Shown piece after piece: positions 1-8,496 of a stretch of 16,103 nt of DNA; positions within the stretch are counted from its first letter, which is position 1; the number at the start of each line of letters is the position of its first letter. Position numbers and translations under genes: made by a program. The notes below the pieces were generated by a model. It ran no database searches, was not told the origin of the DNA, and saw only the letters and a program-made list of their open reading frames with translations. This stretch comes from Blakeslea trispora. Its lineage: Eukaryota; Mucoromycota; Mucoromycetes; Mucorales; Choanephoraceae. The stretch is from NCBI GenBank assembly GCA_025331445.1, contig JAIWNE010000255.1, forward strand, positions 1 through 16,103, read 5' to 3'.

Positions 1-1
1 A

Positions 2-409
2 GAACATATCAAGATCATCACGACTGATGCAAGTTACAAAGGACTAGGTGCCATCTTATCCCAATCATCAACAGGTAGTGCAGAAGGCGAAACTATAATC
101 AGCTATGGATCTAAGGCGCTCAACAACACACAACTTAACTATACCGTCTCTCATTTGGAAGCGTTGTGCATTATTTGGGCTGTGAACAGATACAGGTATT
201 ATTTGACGAACAAAGTTCACTTTATCATCCGTTGTGATCATGCTGCACTCCAATATATTCTCAACAACGATAAGCCCAGCCCCAAGTTGCAAAGATGGAA
301 AGCTTGCCTTATGGGATACAACTATATAGTAGAGTACAAAAGAGGAGCAGAAAATCCAGCCGATGCATTGTCGCGACTAGATTTCAAAGATTTAAAACAA
401 AAAAAATAA
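2..409 (+). CDS. Ty3/gypsy RT polyprotein, RNase H end (5' partial)
   Basis: The frame is open from the window edge to TAA at 407-409, about 135 residues. It is a retrotransposon-type RNase H, the domain that degrades the RNA strand during reverse transcription. All four acidic catalytic motifs are visible in order: TTDAS near residue 8, SHLEAL near 55, RCDHAAL near 77 and PADALSR near 122. The spacing and the closing ADALSR motif are those of Ty3/gypsy elements. The frame stops 12 codons after ADALSR, so no integrase follows in this frame or nearby. The rest of the polymerase lies off the left edge. It is a different element from the complete one at 874-5253, being clearly diverged in sequence. 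Either it is a 3'-truncated copy or it belongs to a lineage whose integrase lies elsewhere. Family assignment is secure; completeness is unknown. Confidence 0.88.
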   Translation, partial: EHIKIITTDASYKGLGAILSQSSTGSAEGETIISYGSKALNNTQLNYTVSHLEALCIIWAVNRYRYYLTNKVHFIIRCDHAALQYILNNDKPSPKLQRWKACLMGYNYIVEYKRGAENPADALSRLDFKDLKQKK

Positions 410-640
410 GGAAAAAGGACAAAAGAACAAAACAAAAGAGAAAAAGATTAAAAGGACAAAAAAAAAAAGGAAAACAAACAAAAAAAAATTACACAAACAT
501 AGACATTTATAGGATGGTAGGGAGGGTAGTTGAAAAACAAAAGAAAAAGATATACAAAAAAAGGAGAAAAAGACTGTAAAGATATACAAAAAAAAAAGGC
601 TATAAAAGATAAAAAAAAAAAGAGAAAAGACTGAGAGGGT
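390..640 (+). repeat. Purine/A-rich low-complexity tract with internal direct repeat
   Basis: About 250 bp directly after the RNase H frame are overwhelmingly A and G on the plus strand. There are several A8-A11 runs, and a 17-bp unit beginning AAAGATATAC occurs at 546-562 and again at 578-594. It ends in AGAGAAAAGAC followed by TGAGAGGG at 632, which resembles a polypurine tract meeting a TG-starting LTR. I could not find a matching second LTR, so this is only suggestive. Short frames predicted inside it are composition artefacts. Confidence 0.7.
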
Positions 641-655
641 ATTTTTTTTCTCTCA

Positions 656-696
656 AGCTCCGTCTCATTCATTTTAGCCCCGCTCTGAGACGAGCT
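656..696. repeat. Imperfect inverted repeat (hairpin)
   Basis: The arm at 656-667 (AGCTCCGTCTCA) pairs with 686-696 (TGAGACGAGCT) with one bulged base across an 18-nt spacer. A smaller inverted pair, TGAGAG at 632-637 and CTCTCA at 650-655, sits just upstream around a T8 run, and an AATAAA is at 700-705. Together these look like the 3' end or LTR remnant of the left-hand retroelement, but this is inference. Confidence 0.5.
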
Positions 697-823
697 CCAA
701 ATAAAGGTAGATTTGAATGATGAAATTTTTTTCCTATTTCTATTTTCAAAACATTGAGAAAATTGACATATTCAGAAGTGTCAATCTGCATAAAGAAATC
801 GAATTTTTTAAAAAAAACAAAGC

Positions 824-830
824 TATAAAA
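824..830 (+). promoter_or_regulatory. TATA-like box upstream of retrotransposon insertion
   Basis: TATAAAA lies outside the LTR, 40 bp before the target-site duplication. With the element removed it would sit about 50 bp upstream of the ATG now at 5259, a normal TATA-to-start distance. It may be the promoter of the small frame at 5259-5514, now separated from it by about 4.4 kb. It could equally be a chance match in AT-rich DNA. Confidence 0.35.
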
Positions 831-869
831 GCCTACCCTTATTTCAACCGTTCAACACCTTTTTTTTTT

Positions 870-873
870 CTAC
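870..873. repeat. Target-site duplication, left copy (CTAC)
   Basis: CTAC immediately precedes the first base of the 5' LTR and recurs directly after the 3' LTR at 5254-5257. The next bases outward differ (T before, A after), so the duplication is 4 bp. Confidence 0.8.
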
Positions 874-969
874 TGTCTGATTATTTCTATTTCTATTGTC
901 TGAAGTTAAATCTGAATAAAATTATCTTTCTTTCTCCTATTAAATATATCTCTCCCGTCAGATAATACA
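874..969 (+). repeat. 5' LTR (96 bp)
   Basis: Base-for-base identical to 5158-5253 by direct comparison. It starts TGTCTGATTAT and ends GTCAGATAATACA, so the ends form an imperfect subterminal inverted repeat. TGTCTGA is repeated internally at 897-903. AATAAA lies within it, and a TTAAATATATC stretch could serve as a TATA element, but no canonical TATAAA is present. Confidence 0.95.
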
Positions 970-987
970 TGGTGAGGCTACCAACTC
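970..987 (+). other. Primer-binding site of the retrotransposon
   Basis: TGGTGAGGCTACCAACTC begins immediately after the 5' LTR. The leading TGG fits the CCA end of a tRNA. I cannot name the tRNA: the reverse complement does not place a conserved T-arm at the expected distance, so perhaps only the first 8-12 bases pair. GGTG (971-974) and CACC (989-992) are inverted and could form a small stem. Confidence 0.7.
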
Positions 988-1002
988 GCACCAGAAAGAT
1001 CA

Positions 1003-4000
1003 ATGACAACACACTCTTCCGACACTAACCTCGCAGAGGTTGTCCAGGACATGAACCAAAACACTCATGACGACAGACTTGCTCGATACTTAGATCGGCA
1101 AGCAATCAAAGACATCGTGATGACTCCCTTTACATTTGGAAACAGCATGCGGATGTGGTTGATTGAATTCGAACAACAAGCTGATTTTGCCGGTGTAGAA
1201 AACCTGATTGATTGTATTAGAATTATAGGGCAATACATGCCACCTACCATCCGGCGATGGTTACCAACCGTACCAACAACGGTCAAGCAATCATGGCCAC
1301 TATTCAAAGAGGCGTTAAACACACAATTTGGAATCGATTCATCAACGGAAATCCGTGAAATCAAAACAAAGCTCAAAAAACTGAAACAGAAAAAAGACGA
1401 ATCAATTCAATTACATAGTGCCAACTGGAAACATCTTATATCTCTTCTTCCTAAGGATACTCTAGATAAATCTACACAACGGCTGATGTATATCCAATCG
1501 CTATATCATGCTAGCGTGCGTACCATTTTAGCAAGTGTACCCAGCTTAGAAATTGAAGCGCTTATTCAACAATCCATCAACATTACGGCAGATTCTGGTG
1601 TGGAACAAAAGTCTGGATATAAGACCTACAGCTCGCAAACAGACACAGCAGAGGCTCGTGAGGATGATCCGATGGATATCGACTTCGTAGGAAAGCACCA
1701 CTCTCAGAAAAAATGGAACAATCGACGTTTCCATCAAAACAAACATTCAACTACGAAGCCGAATCCAACACAGCCACCTCGACTATACAACAAACAAGGG
1801 AAACCAGTTTGCGGATACTGCCAGCAACTCCATCGCAATGTTGATTGTAAACAACACAAAGATGTTAGGAAAAGACCACATCAGGTCAATCAAATACAAC
1901 AAACTCAACATGAGGATGAAGTTGATTTAGATCAACCTACAACCCACCACATTGATACCTTGGAAGCAAAAAACATATACAGCCTGCAAATGTATCAATC
2001 AGGTGACAATACAACTCCTGTTTCAGACTTGGTCTGCAATGGGCGTAAGGTAACGGTGTTGTGGGACACAGGCGCCCAATTAGATTGCATGTCGTTAGCA
2101 TTGGCAGCCTCGTGGCAGTTGTCGATTAACAAAAACGAGAAAATGGCGTATCGTAATGTAGATAAAGTCGATAATCTCACGGTTGGAACCGTAAAGCTGA
2201 AACTGTTAGGAGTGATCGTAACTTTTCATGTGTTAGAGAAAATGTCATGTCCAATTCTGATAGGCTCTAGAACCATGCACAACTGGCAAACTGAATGGAA
2301 CTTCAAGAACTTTACGATAACTTGTACTATCAACAAAGAAAAATTCATCATTAAGTATCGATTTCCTTCGTCTGCCGGTAGCCATATCAATCTCATCAAT
2401 ATCAAGCCTCAGATTGATCAACTATTAACAAAATACCAAGCGGTAATTGCTAGTAATAACAACCAGCCGTCCATTACACACCTAATGGAATTCTCTATCG
2501 ACACTGGAGATCATACACCTATCTACACTCCACCACGACAACATCATCCACAAATACAAAAACAGATTGACGACAAGTTCGAAGAACTTGAAAGGAACGG
2601 TATAGTCACCAAAATTACCCACACAGAATGGGGTTCACCAGTAACAGCCGTACTCAAACCGGATAAATCACTAAGAGTCTGTGGACAATACATTAAACTC
2701 AATGCTATCACAGTAACAGTCAAATACCCTTTTGTAAATCTTCATTTTGAATTGCAGTCACTTGGAAAAGCAATTATATTCTCAAAAATAGATCTCGCAT
2801 CTGGTTACTATCAAATGAGAATCAAAGAAGAAGACAAGCAAAAGACTGCGTTGGTTACAACCACGGGTACTTATGTATTTAATGTGATGAGCTTTGGCCT
2901 GAAAAACGCTCTAGCATTCTTTCAGAGTTTGATGGATAAAGTCCTTGGTACATTGCGAAATAAGTGTGCAATTGCCTACTTAGACGATATTATCATTTTT
3001 TCTACATCTGCAGCACAACACGTGAAGGATGTGGAAAAGGTGCTGAAAGCGCTGAAGTCAGCCAATCTATCGATCAACCTGAAAAAATCGCAGTTTGGCT
3101 TGCCACAAGTGAACTATTTGGGATGCATTGTCTCTGAAAAAGGTCTGCTGCCAGATCAAGAAAAAATCAAGCCAATTTTGAACATGAAAGAGCCAACCAA
3201 CATCAAAGAGTTGGAACAAGTTCTTGGGGTTTTCGGAGTTTACCAACGCTTTATCAGTCAGTTTCAAATACTGATAGAACCGTTACGAAGACTAAAGAAG
3301 AAGAATACCACATACACTTGGGATTCTGAGCAAGGACAGGCATTTGAGAACTTGAAAAACAAACTAGCAAACTTACCTTCTCTAAGACAACCTGACTTTA
3401 ACAGACAATTTGAGATACACGTAAATGGTACTGCGACTGCTGGTATTGGAGTTGTCTTATGCCAAAGATATGAAGGTCAACCGTACCCACTTTCTTTTGC
3501 TTCACGATCGCTGAATATACATGAGCAAAGATATTCTATTCGTGAACTGGAAGCTCTGAGCATAGTATGGGGAATCAAGAAGCACAGAGTGTATCTTGAA
3601 GCAGGACATTTCTTAGTCTACACAGATCATTCGTCATTGCAGTGGTTGATGAAGACTTCGGAAGACAAGCAACCTAGGCTCTGGAGATGGTGTTTATTCC
3701 TACAATCATATGACTTTGAAGTTCGATACACACCAGGCAAGTTGAATGTGGTAGCGGACATGCTGTCCAGACAAGTCGTCAATATGGTCGATACAGATTC
3801 TTTTGCGTACAAACCCAACGCATGGTGGCAACAAAAACAGGAAAAGGACCATGCTTTACAAGCCCAGGCTGAAGAAAAAGGCTCCAACATGATTCGCAAA
3901 GATGGAATCGTATGGCGAGTGAGTGTTAGGCAACGAACACTAAGCAAAAACAACACTTATAAATGTGTTCCACAACATCGGGAACAAGAAGCTATCAAAT

Positions 4001-5040
4001 ACTATCACGAATCAAAATTCGCCCGGCGCACAGGAGCAAACAAGACCAAGAAGAGAATGCTACAAGCAGGACTGTGGTTTCCAGAAATGGACAGGAAAAT
4101 TACCAAGGTGACCAGGGCCTGTCAAATCTGTCAACAGCGCAAAGGAGACAGGACGAAGCAAACTCAATTGGTAAACACAGCCAGTGAAGTACCATTCAAG
4201 AAAGTAGCTATTGACTTCTTTGGACCGCTTCCCAAGACCAAGCAAGGAAATGTACATATCCTGGTGGTAATTGATATGTTCTCAAGATATGTCGAACTGT
4301 ATCCTGTACCGTCGTTAATGCCCATGCAATTAGCAAAAACGATGTACCACAAGTTTATGATGCGACATGGCTTCCCAGAACAAGTCTTTTTGGACAATAC
4401 AAAAACTTTCACCAGTGAATTTAACAAACAACTAGCCGAATGTTGTGAAGTTGAACTACAATTTGTACCAGCCTACCATCAAGCCTCTAACGGAATGGCT
4501 GAAAAGTTCATGAAGACATTAAGACAAATGATCTTACTATATACTAGCCCACAAGACATCGTTGACAAATGGGATGAACAGTTGAGAGTTGTTCGCTTTG
4601 TGTACAACAACACTTACCATGCTTCCATTCAAACATCACCCTTTGAACTTGTACATGGAAGAACAGCCAGAACTACCTTGATTGGTCAAGATCAGATCAA
4701 ATTGCCTGCTCCATACAAGAATAACAAAACGCCCCAAGGCCTGTATGCTGAGACTTTAGTCCGTAATCTGGATCGAGCAGTAGAAGCCGTGGCGGAAGCA
4801 CAAAGAGTTTATGCACCTGAAGACATTATTACCTACAAGGAAAATGATAAAGTCATGCTATTCAACAATGCTATTTCTACAAGCAAGAAGCCCAGAAAGC
4901 TATCGATGGATTGGTCAGGTCCATGGTTAGTTACAAAACAGTTGTCAGTTGCGAGATACAACTTGAAGCACAGCACATCAAACAAGGTAGCGAACAACGT
5001 ACACTCATATCATCTCAAACCATATCATGAAAGACAATAA
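1003..5040 (+). CDS. Gag-Pol polyprotein, Ty3/gypsy
   Basis: A single 1,345-residue frame starting at the first ATG, 33 bp after the LTR. It encodes the capsid and enzymes that copy and insert the element. Domains: Gag about 40-200; zinc knuckle C270-C282 (CX2CX3HX4C, one residue shorter than the usual CX2CX4HX4C); aspartic protease DTGA at 355-358; reverse transcriptase about 520-710 with FSKID (D597) and YLDD (659-662); RNase H about 800-922 with E848, D875 and D919; integrase about 995-1250 with D1071, D1131 and E1167, CX2C at 1040-1043, then a GPF/Y-like SGPWLV module. Several normally conserved positions differ: GQYI where VDYR is usual (561-564), SFGL and NALAFF instead of PFGL and NAPATF (630-640), N808 where RNase H has its first catalytic Asp, and R1009 where the integrase zinc domain has its second His. 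Gag and Pol are in one frame, so no frameshift is needed between them. Confidence 0.95.
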   Translation: MTTHSSDTNLAEVVQDMNQNTHDDRLARYLDRQAIKDIVMTPFTFGNSMRMWLIEFEQQADFAGVENLIDCIRIIGQYMPPTIRRWLPTVPTTVKQSWPLFKEALNTQFGIDSSTEIREIKTKLKKLKQKKDESIQLHSANWKHLISLLPKDTLDKSTQRLMYIQSLYHASVRTILASVPSLEIEALIQQSINITADSGVEQKSGYKTYSSQTDTAEAREDDPMDIDFVGKHHSQKKWNNRRFHQNKHSTTKPNPTQPPRLYNKQGKPVCGYCQQLHRNVDCKQHKDVRKRPHQVNQIQQTQHEDEVDLDQPTTHHIDTLEAKNIYSLQMYQSGDNTTPVSDLVCNGRKVTVLWDTGAQLDCMSLALAASWQLSINKNEKMAYRNVDKVDNLTVGTVKLKLLGVIVTFHVLEKMSCPILIGSRTMHNWQTEWNFKNFTITCTINKEKFIIKYRFPSSAGSHINLINIKPQIDQLLTKYQAVIASNNNQPSITHLMEFSIDTGDHTPIYTPPRQHHPQIQKQIDDKFEELERNGIVTKITHTEWGSPVTAVLKPDKSLRVCGQYIKLNAITVTVKYPFVNLHFELQSLGKAIIFSKIDLASGYYQMRIKEEDKQKTALVTTTGTYVFNVMSFGLKNALAFFQSLMDKVLGTLRNKCAIAYLDDIIIFSTSAAQHVKDVEKVLKALKSANLSINLKKSQFGLPQVNYLGCIVSEKGLLPDQEKIKPILNMKEPTNIKELEQVLGVFGVYQRFISQFQILIEPLRRLKKKNTTYTWDSEQGQAFENLKNKLANLPSLRQPDFNRQFEIHVNGTATAGIGVVLCQRYEGQPYPLSFASRSLNIHEQRYSIRELEALSIVWGIKKHRVYLEAGHFLVYTDHSSLQWLMKTSEDKQPRLWRWCLFLQSYDFEVRYTPGKLNVVADMLSRQVVNMVDTDSFAYKPNAWWQQKQEKDHALQAQAEEKGSNMIRKDGIVWRVSVRQRTLSKNNTYKCVPQHREQEAIKYYHESKFARRTGANKTKKRMLQAGLWFPEMDRKITKVTRACQICQQRKGDRTKQTQLVNTASEVPFKKVAIDFFGPLPKTKQGNVHILVVIDMFSRYVELYPVPSLMPMQLAKTMYHKFMMRHGFPEQVFLDNTKTFTSEFNKQLAECCEVELQFVPAYHQASNGMAEKFMKTLRQMILLYTSPQDIVDKWDEQLRVVRFVYNNTYHASIQTSPFELVHGRTARTTLIGQDQIKLPAPYKNNKTPQGLYAETLVRNLDRAVEAVAEAQRVYAPEDIITYKENDKVMLFNNAISTSKKPRKLSMDWSGPWLVTKQLSVARYNLKHSTSNKVANNVHSYHLKPYHERQ

Positions 5041-5148
5041 TCAGCACCAAGTCAAGCTTTTCCCCAAGTGGTTTTTAATGCGGCATTAAGATTATTTTCG
5101 TCACTATTTTTTATATATATCTTTATTTGATTTCTTATATCTAATCAC

Positions 5149-5157
5149 AAGAGGGAA
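5149..5157 (+). other. Polypurine tract for plus-strand priming
   Basis: AAGAGGGAA ends exactly at the first base of the 3' LTR and is preceded by a T-rich stretch, the usual arrangement for the RNase H-resistant plus-strand primer. The region 5041-5148 between the stop codon and this tract is AT-rich and shows no gene. Confidence 0.75.
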
Positions 5158-5253
5158 TGTCTGATTATTTCTATTTCTATTGTCTGAAGTTAAATCTGAA
5201 TAAAATTATCTTTCTTTCTCCTATTAAATATATCTCTCCCGTCAGATAATACA
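5158..5253 (+). repeat. 3' LTR (96 bp)
   Basis: Identical over its whole length to 874-969. It is followed directly by the right copy of the CTAC duplication. Confidence 0.95.
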
Positions 5254-5257
5254 CTAC
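5254..5257. repeat. Target-site duplication, right copy (CTAC)
   Basis: Matches 870-873 immediately outside the 5' LTR. Together they mark a single simple insertion with no flanking deletion. Confidence 0.8.
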
Positions 5258-5258
5258 A

Positions 5259-5514
5259 ATGTCTGGTCCTTTTGGTTCTGGATCTACACAAATGGTCCTG
5301 GAGGCTCTATGATTGGCTGAAAACCTTTTTAAAGACTATTTATGAATTTTTTACTTTTTGCACTTCAAAAATTGAGAAGTACTTTTACAAGCTCAGAGGC
5401 TTAAGTTCTGAGCAATACGATTGGTTGCCCTCTTATCCTCTGATTTTTTTCGTTTTTTTTTTGCTAAGTCCTTTCTACCCAGACACATTTTTTGAAGAAG
5501 TCCTTTTACAATAA
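5259..5514 (+). CDS. Unrecognised small ORF at the retrotransposon border
   Basis: An ATG two bases past the CTAC duplication opens a 17-codon frame (MSGPFGSGSTQMVLEAL) ending TGA at 5310-5312. The next frame is open through the same region to TAA at 5512-5514 and reads as a WLKTFLKTIYEFF-type amphipathic or hydrophobic stretch followed by LIFFVFFLLSPFY, a possible membrane segment. One missing base near 5308 would join the two into a protein of about 85 residues. That join is inference; nothing in it matches a family I know. AATAAA signals follow at 5510-5515 and 5525-5530. It may be a small membrane-protein gene whose promoter was displaced by the insertion, or chance open sequence in AT-rich DNA. 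Confidence 0.3.
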
Positions 5515-5524
5515 AATTTTTTTA

Positions 5525-5530
5525 AATAAA
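5525..5530 (+). terminator. Poly(A) signal AATAAA
   Basis: One of two AATAAA hexamers (also 5510-5515) right after the small ORF. They would end a plus-strand transcript here. The stretch 5531-5593 is AT-rich with no gene. Confidence 0.35.
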
Positions 5531-5593
5531 GTAATGTACAGCTATTTAACATTAAAAGCGTGATGTATCCAAACTTAAACAGTTAACAATTAA

Positions 5594-8434
5594 TTAAATT
5601 ATTGTAGGAGAGGCGAGTTGTGGTATCCAAGATACCCGATGGTTGTAACTACGGACAAGTTCAAACACTTCGTCGTGGCTTGACATTCTACTAACAAGCC
5701 TTCCAATATCTTCTGGCAGCTACCGTGTACTTTCGTGACTTACCACATCCACATCTTCTTTAACAACACCAACAAGAAAACGGTTTTCGTACTCATTCTT
5801 CAAAGACACCCGAAAATCTTGGCTCTAGTTTGCCCTTAACTGGATCGTAGCCTGGGTCAGATAAACCACGAACACCAAAAATGGTCTGCATGAATTCGTC
5901 TCTATTCGACTTAATCACACTCTCATATCTTGACCATACTTCACTCTGTTGCCTTCTTTGTTCACCCAAGAGCCACCGTCATAATGTGTCGTAACACTTC
6001 TTGCTTGCCAAAACGAACAGCAACATCTTTTGAGGGAGAGTGTCTGTTGGTGTGAAACAACTGCTCTCTGATAAACTTGTTGTACATTTCACCTTTTTCT
6101 GTCTCGTATTGCAATGCACATCCAAAGCGAAGGATATCTTCATGAAGATGATGAAGATAATGGACCTTAGGCCGAGTTGAAAATGGTGTCTCGTTGTTAG
6201 TGATGACATCGAAATTATAAAGAGCTTGAGTAAGCTCTTCAACTGCTTTTATAACTACCATTGCATATTCTTCAAGGTTTGTTGCTGTCTCACGAATAAA
6301 CACCAGAGAGCAAAGCTTTGCCAAGCCTTTGAGTGGTTCGTTCAAGAGTAGAACGTTAGCATCAGCTTCATTGTCAGTAAATTCTTCTTCAATAATCAAT
6401 GGCAAGACCTGGATTAACTGCTTGAAATCGCGTCCCACAAAAGAGCCAACATGTCGAAGGTTACCTCGGAAGTTTCTGCTGTAAGAGGTGTTGCTTCTGT
6501 TGTCTTGTAACCTTTTGGTTAAGCGAGCTAAACGGTCTTGATTGCCTTTTCCAGCAAGAGTAACCTTCACCAGATGTGTCACCAAGTATTTGACAACACC
6601 TAGAGGCAAGCAATGCAATACCTCCACTGGTGTGTCGAGAGCGGGATCAAACGATTCAAGATGCAAGAGATCTTTCGATCCAGTATTTTTATAGCTGTAA
6701 TCAGCAGCTGTCAATGTGGAGCCGGGCATCTCACTTTCCATGCGGACATCCTTTCTGTTTTCTTGTGTTGCTGCCAAAACATAATGTGACTTGAACCTTT
6801 TTGGACCTGGCTTGTTGAGCGCATCGGGAGTGACATTGCTTTCCAAAAGTGTCTGTCTTTTCTTCTTGCTTTGCTTCAAAGTGTAGCATTTGCGGCAGAA
6901 GTACAAGGTGGTTTGCTGCATGATACCGCAGATGTCAGAGTGGGCTGGATTGTCAGCAGAGATGAACAGAAGAGGCCCTTTACTAATACCATTTCATCAT
7001 AGTGACTAGAATACAACAGGATACCCTTTTCCAATTTCAACAAATCAGCAGCAAGAGAGGGACAAAATGCATTGCATTGACCCTTCACTCTTTGGTGCAC
7101 AGCCAATACAACATAGTTTCTGCGACACCCACGTTTCTCCAATGACAGAGCAGCATATGTCATTGACCAGCTCTCGTACGGTAAGTGCTGCTTCGACGAA
7201 CCACCAGATGTATCATCCGTAAAGAGAATGATAGGGGCAATTACCATCTTGTAGAATTGGCCAGGCCCTTCGGTGTTTGCCACTTTCAATGGATTTTGTC
7301 CGAACAGGAGGTGTTTCTGTTCACCTGACAAAGATCGAGGCATGGTATCGGCACCGGGAAGAAGCGCACAACAGTTGTTTTCAGTCATCATGCTCTTGTT
7401 AACAACTGAAACGAGCTGGCTTTGAGCAATCGTAGAGACTTCTGGCAAGAAACCAAAAGAGTTGTGCATCACCAGAACATAATAGCCGTCAGCTGAATCA
7501 ACACCATTAATGCGGAAGAAGGATTTGATCAGAAAGAGCAGGTTGGATCTCTCTACCTGAACAACATCTCCTACCCAGAAATCTTTTCCTCCAACGGTAA
7601 TCTGTGGTGGTTGGAATAAGGCATGTTCCTTCCATTTGTTCCATTTGCCAAGCTTTTTGATGCACCGTGGGTGCGATCTGGAAGTGCGCTGATCTTGGAG
7701 CTGATGACAGGATTAGCCATGGACAACTTGAGATGCTCAGAAGGTAAGTTTGAGCTACATTGACTCTCTCGCTTTTGTCCCTTGACGACCACGTCATGAG
7801 AAGTAGTTGTAGTAGTAATTGAAGGGCCACTGAACTTTTTGTTTGCATCTCCTCTCATGATCATGTTGGCCTTTGGCATCTTGAACACCCTTCCTTCTTT
7901 TGTTTCTTGGACAGCAATTTCAACTATCTTCTGGACGCCATACAAAAAAGTCTTCAGCTGACTTCTGGACATCATGCCTACATAGCCATTATAGAGGCAC
8001 ATCATGATCATTGTTTGAGCGTTTCGGAAGGGGCTTCCTCCTGAAACATCATGGTCCCACTCGGCTTGGCGCTCGGCCATGATCTCGTCCAAGCTGTTTC
8101 TGACATCTGTCATATCTTCCTCATCATCTTCGAAATCACTATCTTCTGCACTATCCTCATCCTCTTCTTCATCAACTTGTGCTTCTTCTGAATCACGTTC
8201 GTAATCTCCTTCGTACTCTGCATCAATGGTAGGCGTTTCATCAAAAGAAAAAGAAACGCCACTCATGGGTTGAATGTCGTCCTCAGTGCTGTTTCCTTTG
8301 TGGGTTTTCTTGATGTGCAAAGTGAGTCTGTGGTTCTTGGTATACGACTTTTTGCAACCAAGGTAAGTACAATCAAATCTTTTACTGATCTTATGTTTGA
8401 GAACAGTGTAGGGTCTGTCGATTGATTTTCCCAT
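5594..8434 (-). pseudogene. C2H2 finger/BAH-like/KDZ-type transposase relic, frameshifted
   Basis: The start is ATG at 8434. The first 287-residue frame has a C2H2 finger (C22, C27, H40, H45; CX4CX12HX4H), then a long Asp/Glu-rich region about 70-111. Similarity then moves through frames, as in a decayed gene. Around 7645-7660 it shifts to a frame holding a BAH-like segment (FWVGDVVQVERSN) and a core with LFTDDTSGGSSKQ and YESWSM. Near 6973-6982 it shifts again to a frame with CRKCY, then DTPVEVLHCLPLGVVKY and VGRDFKQLIQV. Further shifts lie near 5976, 5931 and 5811, and a TAG at 5720-5722. DTPVEVLH plus LLGVVKY-like text is what I associate with KDZ/Plavaka cut-and-paste transposases of fungi, so the protein probably bound and moved DNA. 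The exact family needs a profile search. No intron signals fit the breaks. I could not find terminal inverted repeats. Confidence 0.75.
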
Positions 8435-8496
8435 TTTTGAAACTAATTAAGTGAAAAAGGTGGTTGTCAAGTTTCAGAAAGTAAATTCTTTTTATG

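Larger units (their letters stand above)
874..5253 (+). mobile_element. Complete Ty3/gypsy LTR retrotransposon (4,380 bp)
   Basis: The element is bounded by two identical 96-bp LTRs starting TGT and ending ACA, and flanked by a 4-bp CTAC duplication. Inside, in order, are a TGG-starting primer-binding site, one gag-pol frame and a purine-rich tract (AAGAGGGAA) touching the 3' LTR. The order protease, RT, RNase H, integrase defines Ty3/gypsy (Metaviridae-type). The element is short, and the LTRs are unusually short, but every structural part is present. Identical LTRs indicate insertion too recent for visible divergence, or gene conversion. The small LTR size limits how accurately age could be estimated. 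Confidence 0.95.

Noticed and set aside
295..589. Lys-rich and Phe-rich frames in the purine tract on both strands
   Set aside because: These are pure composition effects of the A-rich tract.
717..965. 82-codon plus-strand frame crossing into the 5' LTR
   Set aside because: Phe/Lys/Tyr-rich translation of AT-rich DNA running through the LTR boundary, so it cannot be a pre-existing gene.
970..980. Self-priming (Tf1-type) retroelement
   Set aside because: No sequence complementary to the primer-binding site was found in the LTR near a plausible RNA start.
3627..4427. Several minus-strand and off-frame ORFs inside gag-pol
   Set aside because: All overlap well-supported RNase H and integrase coding sequence and have no independent motifs.
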